A stretch of 64,000 bases of DNA. It comes from Lelliottia sp. JS-SCA-14. Its GTDB lineage: Bacteria; Pseudomonadota; Gammaproteobacteria; Enterobacterales; Enterobacteriaceae. The translations under genes and the position numbers were made by a program. The notes below the pieces were generated by a model. That model was not told the DNA's origin and searched no databases. It was given only the letters and a program-made list of their open reading frames with translations. This document shows positions 1-10,230 of this stretch, in pieces. Position 1 is the first letter of the stretch; each line of letters opens with the position of its first letter. The stretch covers positions 1,674,001 to 1,738,000 of the forward strand of contig NZ_CP141606.1 of assembly GCF_035593345.1 (NCBI RefSeq), given 5' to 3'.

Positions 1-682
1 CCAGCAGCGTACGATACAGTAGCCCGCCGAGGATACCGCCGACAATCGGCATCACCCAGAACAGCCACAGCTGCTGCAGCGCCCAGCCACCCTGGAAGAT
101 CGCCACTGCGGTGCTGCGCGCAGGGTTCACGGAGGTGTTGGTCACGGGAATGCTGATCAGGTGAATCAGGGTCAGCGCCAGGCCGATCGCAATCGGTGCG
201 AAACCGGCGGGAGCGTGTTTGTCAGTGGCACCGTGGATCACCAGCAGGAAGCCGGCGGTCAGCACGATTTCAATCACAATCGCCGACAGCATTGAGAAGC
301 CGCCCGGAGAGTGCTCGCCGTAGCCGTTAGAGGCAAAGCCGCTGGCTGCTGCGTCGAAGCCCGCTTTACCGCTGGCCACCACGTACAGAACCGCTGCCGC
401 AATAATGCCGCCAACCACCTGCGCAATAATATAACCAATCACGTCTTTCGCCGGGAAACGACCGCCGGCCCACAGACCTAATGTCACCGCCGGGTTAAAA
501 TGGCCGCCGGAAATATGGCCGACAGCAAATGCCATCGTTAATACGGTTAAGCCAAAGGCTAATGCTACGCCTGCGAAACCAATACCTAATTCCGGGAATG
601 CAGCTGCCAGAACGGCGCTACCGCAACCACCAAACACCAGCCAGAATGTACCAAAGCATTCTGCCGCTAATTTTCTAAACAT
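1..682 (-). CDS. aqpZ: Aquaporin Z, water channel (3' end outside window)
   Basis: This is an inner-membrane water channel of the MIP/aquaporin family. Reading the minus strand from the ATG at 680-682 gives a protein starting [16 protein letters not shown]. It carries both Asn-Pro-Ala pore motifs: HFNPAVTLG at about residues 63-65, and SVNPARS about 120 residues later with the pore Arg directly after it. About 227 codons are visible against about 231 in E. coli, so only the last few residues are missing. The ribosome binding site GAGGTGG sits just before the ATG. A GC-rich hairpin lies in the 5' UTR. Left-edge truncation is an artefact of the window. Confidence 0.95.
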   Translation of the reverse strand, partial: MFRKLAAECFGTFWLVFGGCGSAVLAAAFPELGIGFAGVALAFGLTVLTMAFAVGHISGGHFNPAVTLGLWAGGRFPAKDVIGYIIAQVVGGIIAAAVLYVVASGKAGFDAAASGFASNGYGEHSPGGFSMLSAIVIEIVLTAGFLLVIHGATDKHAPAGFAPIAIGLALTLIHLISIPVTNTSVNPARSTAVAIFQGGWALQQLWLFWVMPIVGGILGGLLYRTLL

Positions 683-1054
683 AACCACCTCGTTAATTTC
701 CGCGCGCTGTCCTGCGCGCGGGCTACTAAATCGCCTAAAGGGATGACGACTCAAAGAGCCATTATTTTAAAAACCAACAACACCCCTTCGCCAGTTAAAT
801 AAATCTGCTTAATTTGATTTATGGCAATGTGATGTTAATCCTTGTTCGAACTGGATGGATTTAAAGCATAGTCCAATTCGGAATGCGAAGTATCTTATGC
901 GGGCTAATATGTTTCAAACGAAAGTCGAGAAGCAAATTCTGATTTTTACCGCCAGCCCCGACATATTCGGTAAAGGTTAATGTGTCCTGTCGCCACGCCT
1001 CCCGCTATACTGCTGATAACTTGAAGGAAAAAGTGAGCGTTTCAAGGGGGATGT
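683..1054. other. aqpZ-ybjD divergent intergenic region
   Basis: This 372-bp gap must hold the promoters of both divergent genes. It is AT-richer than the genes on either side. The one clear structure is a GC-rich inverted repeat at 700-721, close to the aqpZ start. I see no open reading frame with a plausible ribosome binding site and no RNA gene here. Confidence 0.6.
700..721 (-). promoter_or_regulatory. GC-rich hairpin in aqpZ 5' UTR
   Basis: CCGCGCG at 700-706 is complementary to CGCGCGG at 715-721, giving a 7-bp all-GC stem with an 8-nt loop. The stem ends about 18 nt upstream of the aqpZ ATG and just before its ribosome binding site. There is no following U-run on either strand, so it is not a standard terminator. 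A role in translation or mRNA stability is only an inference. Confidence 0.4.
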
Positions 1055-2713
1055 ATGTTTCTCGAACGTGTGGAGATCGTCGGGTTTCGCGGCATTAATC
1101 GCATATCGCTGATGCTGGAACAGAACAACGTGCTGATCGGCGAAAACGCCTGGGGTAAATCCAGCCTGCTGGATGCCTTAACCCTGCTGCTTTCGCCCGG
1201 CGCTGAGCTTTACAGCTTCGTTCGGGAGGACTTTTGGTTTCCGCCGGGGGATATTCTCGGGCGCGAGCACCACCTGCATATCATTCTGACCTTTCGCGAG
1301 CTTGAACCTGGCCGCCATCGCGTGCGTCGTTATCGACCGCTTTCCCCCTGCTGGACGCCCTCGGATGATGGCTATCAGCGCATTTTTTACCGTCTGGAAG
1401 GCGAGCTGGCGGAAGACAACAGCGTCCTGACCCTGCGCGGGTTTATGGATGCCCGCGGGCAGCCGATTATTCTCGATGACATCGACGCCCTGGCCGGGCA
1501 CCTTGTGCGCCTGATGCCGGTGCTGCGCCTGCGGGATGCGCGCTTTATGCGCCGGATCCGCAACGGGGCGGTGCCGAATCTGCCTGAAGTGGAAGTCACC
1601 GCCCGCGAGCTGGATTATCTGGCGCGCGAACTGGTGGCGCGACCGCAAAATCTGACCGACGGGCAGATTCGCCAGGGGCTGTCGGCGATGGTTCAGCTGC
1701 TGGAGCACTACTTCTCTGAGCAAGGTATTTCGCAAACTCATAATCGTCTGATGCGCCGTCGTTCCCACGATGAGCAGCGCAGCTGGCGCTATCTGGATAT
1801 TATCAACCGCATGATCGACCGGCCTGGCGGACGGGCGCATCGGGTGATCCTGCTGGGCCTGTTCTCCACGCTGCTGCAGGCGAAAGGCTCGGTGCGTCTG
1901 GACCGCGATGCGCGTCCACTGCTGCTGGTGGAAGACCCGGAGACGCGGCTGCATCCCATCATGCTCTCTGTTGCGTGGCACCTACTGAATCTCTTACCGC
2001 TGCAGCGCATCACCACCACCAATTCCGGCGAACTGCTCTCCCTTACGCCGGTGGAACATGTCTGCCGTCTGGTGCGCGAATCGTCCCGCGTTACCGCGTT
2101 TCGTCTTGGACCGGGGGGGTTAAGCCCGGAAGACGGTCGGCGGATCGCGTTTCACATCCGCTTTAATCGCGCGTCGTCGCTGTTTGCCCGCTGCTGGCTG
2201 CTGGTCGAAGGGGAGACGGAAACCTGGGTGATTAACGAACTGGCGCGCCAGTGCGGCCACCATTTCGACGCTGAAGGGATCAAAGTTATTGAGTTTGCCC
2301 AGTCGGGATTAAAGCCGCTGATCAAATTTGCCCGCCGGATGGGCATCGAATGGCATGTACTGGTGGATGGCGACGAGGCCGGGAAAAAATACGCCAGCAC
2401 TGTGCGCGGTTTGCTGAACAACAACCGGGAAGAGGAGCGCGAGCACCTCACGGAATTACCGGCGATGGATATGGAACACTTTATGTATCGCCAGGGGTTC
2501 AGCGATGTCTTTCATCGCGTCGCCATGATTTCGCCGGACGTGCCGATGAATATGCGACGGGTCATCGCCAAAGCGATTCATCGTTCATCGAAGCCGGATC
2601 TGGCCATTGAAGTGGCGGCGGAAGCGGGAAGAAGAGGGGTGGATGCGGTGCCGACGTTGCTGCGCAAAATGTTCTCCCGCGTGCTGTGGCTGGCACGCGG
2701 GAAAGCCGATTAG
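1055..2713 (+). CDS. ybjD: OLD-family ATP-dependent endonuclease YbjD
   Basis: The 552-aa protein joins an N-terminal ABC-type ATPase to a C-terminal TOPRIM nuclease domain, the architecture of the OLD (overcoming lysogenization defect) family. The Walker A motif is GENAWGKSS at about residues 29-37. A Walker B/signature-like LLLVEDPETRLHP lies near residues 290-303. The TOPRIM acidic residues are in LLVEGETE (Glu near 385) and LVDGDEAGKK (Asp near 438-440). It is full length and stands alone, so it is a class 1 OLD without a neighbouring UvrD-like helicase. Its stop overlaps the stop of convergent ybjX by 4 bp. Cellular function is not established; nuclease activity is inferred from the family. 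Confidence 0.93.
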   Translation: MFLERVEIVGFRGINRISLMLEQNNVLIGENAWGKSSLLDALTLLLSPGAELYSFVREDFWFPPGDILGREHHLHIILTFRELEPGRHRVRRYRPLSPCWTPSDDGYQRIFYRLEGELAEDNSVLTLRGFMDARGQPIILDDIDALAGHLVRLMPVLRLRDARFMRRIRNGAVPNLPEVEVTARELDYLARELVARPQNLTDGQIRQGLSAMVQLLEHYFSEQGISQTHNRLMRRRSHDEQRSWRYLDIINRMIDRPGGRAHRVILLGLFSTLLQAKGSVRLDRDARPLLLVEDPETRLHPIMLSVAWHLLNLLPLQRITTTNSGELLSLTPVEHVCRLVRESSRVTAFRLGPGGLSPEDGRRIAFHIRFNRASSLFARCWLLVEGETETWVINELARQCGHHFDAEGIKVIEFAQSGLKPLIKFARRMGIEWHVLVDGDEAGKKYASTVRGLLNNNREEEREHLTELPAMDMEHFMYRQGFSDVFHRVAMISPDVPMNMRRVIAKAIHRSSKPDLAIEVAAEAGRRGVDAVPTLLRKMFSRVLWLARGKAD

Positions 2714-3666
2714 CTGCGGGCTGCCTGATTGACCTGAGCGATCAGGCTGTCCAGCAGTTCGTAGCGGCGGCGGTACTCTGAGCGTTTCTTGCTCGCGATC
2801 TCTTCCATTGGTTTACGCGCCATCGCCAGCGGCAGCTGGAAGTGGCCGCTCTTCTGCGCTTCGCCACCTAACGAGAGCCAGAAGCTGTCGTAATCCGCCA
2901 GCAGTTTGCCCTCTTTTTTCTTGCGGTAGCGCCAGCTGCGATAGATATGCGTATGGTTGCTGACCGCCATAATCTGCTCGACCGGGAACGCTGCGCCCAG
3001 CGTCATCGCCGCTTCCACCAGCAGACGTTTCGGGAACAGGCCGTGGCAGGCTTTGGTCGCGCCCTGGATCAACTCGTGAGGCACAAAAGACTTCGCCCCT
3101 TGCAGGCCACCGATAAACAGGGTGGTTTTCCCTTCGTGCTGACACAGGGTGAAGGTCATCTCAGCCAGCACCGTATTCTGATGATCGCAAAACGCCAGCG
3201 TCGCTTCGCCCTCTTTATCGAGGAATGCGTCGGCGCACAGACGGATCCTAAACTGCTGTTCGTCTTTGCCGGTCAGCGTCAACAAGGTGACACCTTGTTT
3301 TGATAAATAGCCGTTAATCAGCGCTGCCGGAAGGGTTTTGCTCATGCTCTGGTAGTGCCAGTTCAGCGCCTCGAGGGCTTTCTGACGGCTCATGTCCACC
3401 GAAAGCCAGGGACGATGCAGACGGCACGGCAGCCCTGGCTGCACTTTCAACATTTGCATTAACCGCGGCTGTTTTGCCAGGCTTGCCAGCAGGCGCGCGG
3501 TGCTGAACGGTGCCGCAAGTGTACGCAGCATGAATTTACGCCGATAAGCGGGGTTTTGCCACGCAAGCCCTGGCGTTAATTCGCCGGATGCAAGGCTCTG
3601 GAAAAGCTGCCAGCCCGATTTTGGCTGAGAACGTTGGGAAGAAGGTATATCGGCGATGGAAGACAT
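2710..3666 (-). CDS. ybjX: DUF535/VirK-like protein YbjX
   Basis: This 318-aa protein belongs to the DUF535 family, which includes Shigella VirK and Salmonella YbjX, proteins linked to envelope and antimicrobial-peptide phenotypes. I see no signal peptide or membrane segment. The C-terminal half contains the conserved stretch HTHIYRSWRYRKKKEGKLLADYDS (shown here only to mark the family core near residues 235-260). The start is the ATG at 3664-3666. A PhoP-box-like direct repeat lies about 50-65 bp upstream, which fits the PhoP control known for this family. The gene converges on ybjD with a 4-bp overlap. The biochemical function is unknown. Confidence 0.88.
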   Translation of the reverse strand: MSSIADIPSSQRSQPKSGWQLFQSLASGELTPGLAWQNPAYRRKFMLRTLAAPFSTARLLASLAKQPRLMQMLKVQPGLPCRLHRPWLSVDMSRQKALEALNWHYQSMSKTLPAALINGYLSKQGVTLLTLTGKDEQQFRIRLCADAFLDKEGEATLAFCDHQNTVLAEMTFTLCQHEGKTTLFIGGLQGAKSFVPHELIQGATKACHGLFPKRLLVEAAMTLGAAFPVEQIMAVSNHTHIYRSWRYRKKKEGKLLADYDSFWLSLGGEAQKSGHFQLPLAMARKPMEEIASKKRSEYRRRYELLDSLIAQVNQAARS

Positions 3667-3714
3667 GATTATTCCTGGCTTCTGGATGAGATCGCTATTT
3701 CAGCAGGGGTTTAA

Positions 3715-3731
3715 TCAACATCTCGTCAACA
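3715..3731 (-). promoter_or_regulatory. Candidate PhoP box upstream of ybjX
   Basis: On the minus strand TGTTGA occurs twice, separated by 5 bp (TCAACA at 3715-3720 and 3726-3731 on the plus strand). The 11-bp periodicity matches the PhoP box (two GTTTA-type hexamers separated by 5 bp), with one mismatch per half. The downstream position relative to ybjX fits an activator site overlapping -35. This is inferred from pattern only. Confidence 0.4.
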
Positions 3732-3825
3732 AACGGGGTGAGAGACAAAAAACGGGGGTTTCGTTGAGGAACAGTTTAGTTAGAATCAACGTTTATAATT
3801 GCCAGAACATTTATTTGGAACATTT

Positions 3826-4941
3826 ATGAATCTCAAGGGAAAACGCAGGAAGCTGTTTTTGCTGTTAGCCGTCGTCGTGCTGGTGGGCGGATTCTGGCTG
3901 TGGCAGATCCTCAACGCGCCTGTGCCACACTACCAGACGCTGATTGTGCGTCCGGGTGAGCTGCAGCAAAACGTGCTGGCGACAGGCAAACTGGACGCCT
4001 TGCGTAAAGTTGACGTCGGCGCGCAGGTCAGCGGTCAGTTAAAAACGCTGTCGGTTGAGATTGGCGACAAAGTAAAAAAAGGTCAGCTTCTGGGGGTGAT
4101 CGACCCCGAGCAGGCGGAAAACCAGATCCGCGAAGTAGAAGCGACGCTAATGGAATTACGCGCCCAGCGCAGCCAGGCGGAAGCGGAACGGAAGCTTGCG
4201 CAGGTGACGCTTGGGCGTCAGCAGGCGCTGGCGAAAACCCAGGCCGTTTCTCGTCAGGATCTGGATACGGCTACTACCGAACTGGCGGTGAAACAGGCGC
4301 AGATTGGCACCATTGACGCGCAAATCAAACGTAATCAAGCCTCTCTCGACACGGCCAAAACTAACCTCGATTACACCCGCATCGTGGCCCCCATGGCCGG
4401 GGAAGTGACGCAAATCACCACCCTGCAGGGCCAGACGGTGATCGCCGCGCAGCAGGCGCCGAACATTCTGACGCTGGCGGATATGGGCACCATGCTGGTG
4501 AAAGCCCAGGTTTCCGAGGCCGACGTGATCCATCTGAAACCCGGCCAGAAGGCCTGGTTTACGGTGCTCGGCGATCCTAATACGCGCTACGAAGGGGTGC
4601 TGAAAGATATCCTGCCGACGCCGGAGAAGGTCAACGACGCCATTTTCTACTATGCCCGCTTCGAAGTGCCTAACCCGAAAGGCGTGCTGCGCCTGGACAT
4701 GACCGCGCAGGTCCACATTCAGCTCACGGGCGTGAAAGATGTGCTGACCGTTCCGCTGGCGGCGCTGGGCGAACCGGCGGGCAACAACCGCTATAAAGTG
4801 AAAGTCCTGCGCAACGGCGAAACCCGCGAACGCGAAGTCGAGATTGGCGAGCGTAATGATACGGACGTGGTGATCGTCAAAGGTCTGGAAGAGGGCGACG
4901 AGGTGGTGACCAGCGAAACCCTGCCCGGGGCCGCGCAATGA
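3826..4941 (+). CDS. macA: MacA periplasmic adaptor of the MacAB-TolC exporter
   Basis: MacA is the membrane-fusion protein that links the MacB ATPase to TolC for macrolide, enterotoxin and haem/protoporphyrin export. I chose the ATG at 3826 (MNLKGKRRK) over an in-frame codon 27 bp upstream because it gives 371 aa, the E. coli length, and puts a basic N-terminus directly before the single membrane anchor (about residues 9-27). A lipoyl/hairpin region follows: [18 protein letters not shown], then a long alpha-helical coiled coil (about 100-180), and then beta-barrel segments. It overlaps macB by 4 bp (ATGA-type junction), indicating translational coupling. Confidence 0.96.
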   Translation: MNLKGKRRKLFLLLAVVVLVGGFWLWQILNAPVPHYQTLIVRPGELQQNVLATGKLDALRKVDVGAQVSGQLKTLSVEIGDKVKKGQLLGVIDPEQAENQIREVEATLMELRAQRSQAEAERKLAQVTLGRQQALAKTQAVSRQDLDTATTELAVKQAQIGTIDAQIKRNQASLDTAKTNLDYTRIVAPMAGEVTQITTLQGQTVIAAQQAPNILTLADMGTMLVKAQVSEADVIHLKPGQKAWFTVLGDPNTRYEGVLKDILPTPEKVNDAIFYYARFEVPNPKGVLRLDMTAQVHIQLTGVKDVLTVPLAALGEPAGNNRYKVKVLRNGETREREVEIGERNDTDVVIVKGLEEGDEVVTSETLPGAAQ

Positions 4942-6878
4942 CGGCACTGCTTGAGCTCAACGATATCCGCCGCAGCTATCCTTCCGGGGACGGCGCGGTG
5001 GAGGTGCTGAAGGGCATCACCCTGAGCGTCGAAGCCGGGGAGATGGTGGCGATAGTCGGGGCATCCGGCTCCGGGAAATCCACCCTGATGAACATTCTCG
5101 GCTGTCTGGATAAACCGACCAGCGGCACCTATCGCGTGGCGGGAACGGATATTTCCACCCTCGACAGCGACGCGCTGGCGAAACTGCGCCGGGAGCACTT
5201 CGGATTTATCTTCCAGCGCTACCATCTGCTTTCGCATCTGACGGCGGCGCAAAACGTCGAAGTCCCGGCGGTGTACGCAGGGATTGAGCGCAAGAAGCGC
5301 CTTGAGCGCGCCCAGGCGCTGCTGACGCGGCTGGGTCTGGCCGAGCGCGTGGATTATCAGCCCTCGCAGCTTTCCGGCGGGCAGCAGCAGCGTGTGAGTA
5401 TCGCCCGCGCCCTCATGAACGGCGGACAGGTGATTCTGGCCGATGAACCGACCGGGGCGCTGGACAGCCATTCCGGCGAAGAGGTGATGGCGATCCTGCA
5501 CCAGCTTCGCGATCAGGGCCATACGGTGATTATTGTCACCCACGATCCGCAGGTGGCGGCGCAGGCGGAAAGGATCATCGAGATCCACGACGGGGAGCTG
5601 GTCAGCAATCCCCCCGCGAAGAAAAGCCATGCCGGTGTACAAAGAGAAGTTATGCCGCCGTCGACGGGCTGGGGGCAGTTCGTCAGCGGATTTCGCGAGG
5701 CGCTGACCATGGCATGGCTGGCAATGGTGGCAAACAAAATGCGCACCCTGCTGACGATGCTCGGCATCATCATCGGCATCGCTTCGGTGGTGTCGATTGT
5801 GGTGGTGGGCGATGCGGCGAAACAGCTGGTGCTGGCGGATATCCGCGCCATCGGGACCAACACCATTGATATTTATCCCGGGAAAGATTTCGGCGACGAC
5901 GAGCCGCAAAACCAGCAGGCGCTGAAATATGACGATCTGGTGGCGCTGCAAAAACAGCCGTGGGTTAACTCTGCCACCCCTGCGGTGTCGCAAAACCTGC
6001 GCTTGCGCTACGGGAATATCGACGTCGCGGCCAGCGCCAACGGCGTGAGCGGGGACTATTTTAACGTCTACGGCATGACCTTCAGCCAGGGCGCGACCTT
6101 CAACGCCGAGCAGCTCGCGGGCCGCGCGCAGGTGGTGGTGCTGGATGACAACTCGCGTCGTCAGCTGTTCCCCAATAAAACCAACGTCGTCGGGGAAGTG
6201 ATTCTGGTGGGCAACATGCCCGCGACGGTGATCGGCGTGGCGGAAGAGAAACAGTCGATGTTTGGCAGCAGTAAAATCCTGCGCGTCTGGCTGCCGTACA
6301 CCACCATCTCCGGGCGCATCATGGGGCAGTCGTGGCTTAACTCCATCACCGTGCGGGTGAAAGAGGGCTACGACAGCACCCAGGCCGAACAGCAGATCGA
6401 GCGACTTCTCACCCTGCGCCACGGGAAGAAAGATTTCTTCACCTGGAATATGGACGGCGTCTTGAAAACGGCGGAAAAGACCACACGTACTCTTCAGATG
6501 TTCCTGACGCTGGTGGCGGTGATTTCGCTGGTCGTCGGCGGGATTGGGGTGATGAACATCATGCTGGTATCGGTGACGGAGCGCACGCGCGAGATCGGCA
6601 TCCGCATGGCTGTGGGAGCGCGCGCCAGCGATGTGTTGCAACAGTTTTTGATTGAAGCGGTGCTGGTCTGTCTGGTGGGCGGCGCGTTTGGTATCACGCT
6701 GTCGATGCTGATTGCCTTTACGTTGCAGCTGTTTTTACCGGGCTGGGAAATTGGTTTCTCACCCTTTGCGCTGCTGACGGCGTTTTTGTGTTCGACGGCA
6801 ACGGGCGTATTGTTTGGCTGGTTACCGGCGCGCAATGCGGCGCGGCTGGATCCGGTGGATGCGCTGGCCCGCGAGTAA
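4938..6878 (+). CDS. macB: MacB ABC-type tripartite efflux ATPase/permease
   Basis: MacB is a homodimeric inner-membrane mechanotransmission ABC protein that drives MacA-TolC export. The N-terminal nucleotide-binding domain has Walker [10 protein letters not shown] (near residue 41), the signature LSGGQQQR, and Walker [13 protein letters not shown]. After it come a first membrane helix (near residues 270-295), a large periplasmic domain, and three C-terminal membrane helices in the FtsX-like fold ([48 protein letters not shown]). Length is 646 aa against 648 in E. coli. The start overlaps the end of macA by 4 bp. Confidence 0.96.
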   Translation: MTALLELNDIRRSYPSGDGAVEVLKGITLSVEAGEMVAIVGASGSGKSTLMNILGCLDKPTSGTYRVAGTDISTLDSDALAKLRREHFGFIFQRYHLLSHLTAAQNVEVPAVYAGIERKKRLERAQALLTRLGLAERVDYQPSQLSGGQQQRVSIARALMNGGQVILADEPTGALDSHSGEEVMAILHQLRDQGHTVIIVTHDPQVAAQAERIIEIHDGELVSNPPAKKSHAGVQREVMPPSTGWGQFVSGFREALTMAWLAMVANKMRTLLTMLGIIIGIASVVSIVVVGDAAKQLVLADIRAIGTNTIDIYPGKDFGDDEPQNQQALKYDDLVALQKQPWVNSATPAVSQNLRLRYGNIDVAASANGVSGDYFNVYGMTFSQGATFNAEQLAGRAQVVVLDDNSRRQLFPNKTNVVGEVILVGNMPATVIGVAEEKQSMFGSSKILRVWLPYTTISGRIMGQSWLNSITVRVKEGYDSTQAEQQIERLLTLRHGKKDFFTWNMDGVLKTAEKTTRTLQMFLTLVAVISLVVGGIGVMNIMLVSVTERTREIGIRMAVGARASDVLQQFLIEAVLVCLVGGAFGITLSMLIAFTLQLFLPGWEIGFSPFALLTAFLCSTATGVLFGWLPARNAARLDPVDALARE

Positions 6879-6892
6879 GTGATTGGTTTTGT

Positions 6893-6923
6893 ATGCCCGT
6901 GCAAGCGTAGCGCCGGCGGGCAT
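6893..6923. repeat. REP-like palindrome
   Basis: ATGCCCG at the left and CGGGCAT at the right flank a core containing GCAAGCGTAGCGCCGG. The core resembles the GTAAGCGTAGCGCC centre of enterobacterial REP elements. It lies between the macB stop and the cspD terminator. Single copy here; identification is by pattern. Confidence 0.55.
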
Positions 6924-6937
6924 CGCGCGCTGGAAAT

Positions 6938-6967
6938 AAAAATGCCAGCCGATCGGGCTGGCATTTT
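6938..6967 (-). terminator. Terminator between macB and cspD
   Basis: ATGCCAGCC and GGCTGGCAT form a strong stem with a 4-5-nt loop. Flanking A and T runs lie on both sides, so it can end cspD (minus strand) and also macB. Confidence 0.8.
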
Positions 6968-6998
6968 GACGACAGGATGTACACAATGAATCAGAGGG

Positions 6999-7220
6999 CT
7001 ATGCGACAGCTTCTGCTTCGATGGGCACAATGACGCTGGCATGATTGCCTTTTGGCCCCTGGTGAACATCAAACCGAACCGACTGTCCGGCTTTTAGTGT
7101 TCTGTAACCATCCATCTGAATGGTGGAGTAGTGAGCGAAGATATCTTCGCCGCCGCCTTCAGGGCAGATGAACCCGAACCCTTTGGCGTTGTTGAACCAC
7201 TTAACAGTACCCATTTCCAT
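6999..7220 (-). CDS. cspD: CspD, stationary-phase cold-shock-like DNA replication inhibitor
   Basis: This 73-aa single cold-shock domain protein has RNP1 (KGFGFI) and an RNP2-like segment (DIFAHYS). The C-terminal extension ending IVPIEAEAVA is typical of CspD rather than CspA. CspD binds single-stranded DNA and RNA and blocks replication in starved cells. The start ATG at 7218-7220 is preceded by an AAGGA ribosome binding site. It is divergent from clpS, as in E. coli. Confidence 0.94.
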   Translation of the reverse strand: MEMGTVKWFNNAKGFGFICPEGGGEDIFAHYSTIQMDGYRTLKAGQSVRFDVHQGPKGNHASVIVPIEAEAVA

Positions 7221-7539
7221 GCTTCGACATCCTTCGTATATCTTATTAAGTAAGATGGAATGAACCGGTGGTGGAGTGGGGGCTGTTCAAAACCTCGCCA
7301 ACTCACGCCTGTACAATTTAGATAAACCAGCCTTATCGTCAAGTGTCAGGCGCTGGAGTTGGGACAATAATCAACCAAAATTTGAAGCAGTTAACGCTAT
7401 TGACGGGAATGTGACAGACATCGCGGATGGCAGTAATAGATGTTTGTTATCTGATATCTGAGGTAGATTCAGAATAGGTATCAATGCCTGTCAGCGAAAA
7501 TGTTCTGCCGGAAAACGTAACCGATGATGACGACTGACA
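7221..7539. other. cspD-clpS divergent intergenic region
   Basis: This 319-bp gap holds the divergent promoters of cspD and clpSA. A 61-codon reading frame inside it (7276-7461) has no convincing ribosome binding site and no recognisable protein character, so I do not call it. No repeat or RNA gene was noticed. Confidence 0.55.
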
Positions 7540-7860
7540 ATGGGTAAGAGCAACGACTGGCTGGATTTTGACCAGCTGGCGGAAGACAAAGTGCGCGACG
7601 CGCTAAAACCGCCATCTATGTATAAAGTGATGTTAATGAACGATGATTACACGCCGATGGAATTTGTTATTGACGTGCTACAAAAGTTCTTTTCTTATGA
7701 TGTTGAACGTGCAACGCAACTGATGCTCACCGTTCACTATCGAGGCAAAGCCATCTGCGGCATTTTTACTGCCGAAGTGGCCGAAACGAAAGTGGCGATG
7801 GTGAACGAGTATGCAAGGGAGAACGAGCATCCGTTGCTGTGTACGCTGGAAAAAGCCTGA
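7540..7860 (+). CDS. clpS: ClpS, N-degron adaptor for ClpAP
   Basis: ClpS binds proteins bearing N-terminal Leu, Phe, Tyr or Trp and delivers them to ClpA. It also blocks SsrA-tagged substrate use. The 106-aa protein has a flexible N-terminal arm followed by the core. The substrate-pocket residues Asn34, Asp35 (in [10 protein letters not shown]) and His66 (in TVHYRGK) are present. It is 27 bp upstream of clpA on the same strand, so the two are likely co-transcribed. Confidence 0.97.
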   Translation: MGKSNDWLDFDQLAEDKVRDALKPPSMYKVMLMNDDYTPMEFVIDVLQKFFSYDVERATQLMLTVHYRGKAICGIFTAEVAETKVAMVNEYARENEHPLLCTLEKA

Positions 7861-7887
7861 AAAGGCATAAAATTGGGGGAGGTGCCT

Positions 7888-10167
7888 ATGCTCAATCAAG
7901 AACTGGAACTCAGTTTAAACATGGCTTTCGCCAGAGCGCGTGAGCACCGTCATGAGTTTATGACCGTTGAGCACCTGCTGCTTGCACTGCTCAGCAACCC
8001 ATCTGCCCGCGAAGCGCTGGAAGCCTGCTCCGTGGACCTGGTGGCGTTACGTCAGGAACTCGAAGCCTTCATCGAACAAACCACCCCGGTGCTGCCCGTC
8101 AGCGAAGAGGAGCGCGACACTCAGCCGACGCTCAGCTTCCAGCGTGTCCTGCAGCGTGCGGTGTTCCACGTCCAGTCCTCTGGCCGTAGCGAAGTGACCG
8201 GCGCGAATGTGCTGGTTGCCATCTTCAGCGAGCAGGAGTCGCAAGCTGCGTACCTGCTGCGCAAACACGAAGTCAGCCGACTCGACGTGGTGAACTTTAT
8301 CTCTCACGGAACGCGAAAAGACGAGCCGAATCAGGCCTCGGACTCCAGCAATCAGGTCAATAATAATGAAGAGCAAGCAGGCGGGGAGGATCGTATGGAA
8401 AACTTCACCACCAATCTTAACCAGCTTGCTCGCGTCGGCGGAATCGACCCGCTGATTGGCCGCGATAAAGAGCTGGAACGCGCGATTCAGGTGCTGTGCC
8501 GCCGCCGTAAGAACAACCCGCTGCTGGTGGGGGAATCGGGCGTCGGTAAAACCGCGATTGCCGAAGGGCTGGCCTGGCGTATTGTGCAGGGCGATGTCCC
8601 GGAAATTATGGCCGATTGCACCATCTACTCGCTGGACATCGGTTCTCTGCTGGCGGGCACCAAATACCGCGGCGATTTCGAAAAACGCTTTAAAGCGCTG
8701 CTGAAACAGCTGGAACAAGACACCAGCAGCATCCTGTTTATCGATGAAATTCATACCATCATCGGGGCAGGCGCGGCGTCTGGCGGCCAGGTGGATGCGG
8801 CCAACCTGATCAAACCGCTGCTCTCCAGCGGCAAGATCCGGGTGATGGGCTCGACCACCTATCAGGAGTTCAGCAATATTTTCGAGAAAGACCGTGCGCT
8901 GGCGCGCCGCTTCCAGAAAATTGATATTACTGAGCCATCCGTTGAAGAAACGGTGCAGATCATCAACGGCCTGAAACCGAAGTACGAAGCGCACCACGAC
9001 GTGCGTTACACCGCCAAAGCGGTGCGTGCGGCGGTGGAGCTGGCGGTGAAATACATCAACGACCGTCATCTGCCGGATAAAGCGATTGACGTGATCGACG
9101 AAGCGGGCGCGCGTGCGCGTCTGATGCCGGTCAGCAAACGCAAGAAAACCGTCAACGTGGCGGATATCGAATCCGTCGTGGCTCGCATCGCGCGTATCCC
9201 TGAGAAGAGTGTTTCTCAGAGCGATCGCGACACCCTGAGAAACCTCGGCGATCGCCTGAAAATGCTGGTGTTTGGTCAGGACAAAGCCATTGAAGCTTTA
9301 ACCGAAGCCATCAAAATGGCCCGTGCAGGGCTGGGACACGAGCACAAGCCGGTCGGTTCCTTCCTGTTCGCCGGTCCAACCGGTGTCGGGAAAACTGAGG
9401 TGACGGTGCAACTGTCGAAAGCGCTGGGCATCGAGCTGCTGCGCTTTGATATGTCCGAGTACATGGAACGCCACACCGTCAGCCGTCTGATTGGTGCGCC
9501 TCCGGGATACGTGGGCTTTGACCAGGGCGGCCTGCTCACCGACGCGGTGATCAAGCATCCGCACGCGGTACTGCTGCTCGATGAAATCGAGAAAGCGCAC
9601 CCTGACGTGTTCAACATCCTCTTGCAGGTGATGGACAACGGTACGCTGACCGACAACAACGGGCGCAAAGCGGACTTCCGCAACGTGGTGCTGGTGATGA
9701 CCACCAACGCCGGCGTGCGTGAAACGGAACGTAAATCGATCGGCCTGATCCACCAGGATAACAGCACCGACGCGATGGAGGAGATCAAGAAGATCTTTAC
9801 GCCAGAGTTCCGCAACCGTCTGGACAACATTATCTGGTTCGATCACTTGTCGACCGAGGTGATCCATCAGGTGGTGGACAAGTTCATCGTCGAACTGCAG
9901 GTTCAGCTGGATCAGAAAGGCGTGTCGCTGGAAGTGAGCCAGGAGGCCCGCAACTGGCTGGCCGAGAAAGGCTACGACCGTGCGATGGGTGCCCGTCCGA
10001 TGGCGCGAGCCATTCAGGACAACCTGAAAAAACCGCTGGCCAACGAGCTGCTGTTCGGTTCATTGGTAGACGGCGGCCAGGTGACAGTGGCGCTGGATCA
10101 GGCGAAAGGGGAGTTGACGTACGACTTCCAGAGTGCGCAGAAGCATAAGCCGGAAGCGGCTCACTGA
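7888..10167 (+). CDS. clpA: ClpA, AAA+ unfoldase of the ClpAP protease
   Basis: ClpA is the hexameric unfoldase that threads substrates into ClpP. I chose the ATG at 7888 ([10 protein letters not shown]) because it follows a GGGGAGGTG ribosome binding site and gives 759 aa, matching the family. Order of domains: N-terminal Clp-N repeats (about 1-145), an acidic linker ([19 protein letters not shown]), AAA module D1 with Walker [13 protein letters not shown] module D2 with Walker [10 protein letters not shown], and a C-terminal region ending KHKPEAAH. The ClpP-binding IGL loop is present (RKSIGLIHQ). A strong terminator follows. Confidence 0.97.
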   Translation: MLNQELELSLNMAFARAREHRHEFMTVEHLLLALLSNPSAREALEACSVDLVALRQELEAFIEQTTPVLPVSEEERDTQPTLSFQRVLQRAVFHVQSSGRSEVTGANVLVAIFSEQESQAAYLLRKHEVSRLDVVNFISHGTRKDEPNQASDSSNQVNNNEEQAGGEDRMENFTTNLNQLARVGGIDPLIGRDKELERAIQVLCRRRKNNPLLVGESGVGKTAIAEGLAWRIVQGDVPEIMADCTIYSLDIGSLLAGTKYRGDFEKRFKALLKQLEQDTSSILFIDEIHTIIGAGAASGGQVDAANLIKPLLSSGKIRVMGSTTYQEFSNIFEKDRALARRFQKIDITEPSVEETVQIINGLKPKYEAHHDVRYTAKAVRAAVELAVKYINDRHLPDKAIDVIDEAGARARLMPVSKRKKTVNVADIESVVARIARIPEKSVSQSDRDTLRNLGDRLKMLVFGQDKAIEALTEAIKMARAGLGHEHKPVGSFLFAGPTGVGKTEVTVQLSKALGIELLRFDMSEYMERHTVSRLIGAPPGYVGFDQGGLLTDAVIKHPHAVLLLDEIEKAHPDVFNILLQVMDNGTLTDNNGRKADFRNVVLVMTTNAGVRETERKSIGLIHQDNSTDAMEEIKKIFTPEFRNRLDNIIWFDHLSTEVIHQVVDKFIVELQVQLDQKGVSLEVSQEARNWLAEKGYDRAMGARPMARAIQDNLKKPLANELLFGSLVDGGQVTVALDQAKGELTYDFQSAQKHKPEAAH

Positions 10168-10186
10168 GTTTGATTGTTTTGGTAAA

Positions 10187-10211
10187 AGCCGGGCGAAAGC
10201 CCGGTTTTTTT
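10187..10211 (+). terminator. clpA Rho-independent terminator
   Basis: CCGGGC and GCCCGG form a stem closed by a GAAA tetraloop and followed by seven T residues (10205-10211), 20 bp after the clpA stop. Confidence 0.92.
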
Positions 10212-10230
10212 ATGCCTGTTTTCGGCCCGA

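Noticed and set aside
3776..3810. PhoP box upstream of macA (two GTTTA motifs)
   Set aside because: The two GTTTA motifs are 17 bp apart start to start, not 11, so they do not match PhoP spacing.
4791..6641. 616-codon frame antisense to macA/macB
   Set aside because: Arg/His-rich shadow frame that crosses two recognised genes.
7276..7461. Possible small gene between cspD and clpS
   Set aside because: No ribosome binding site, overlaps the expected divergent promoters, no recognisable protein.
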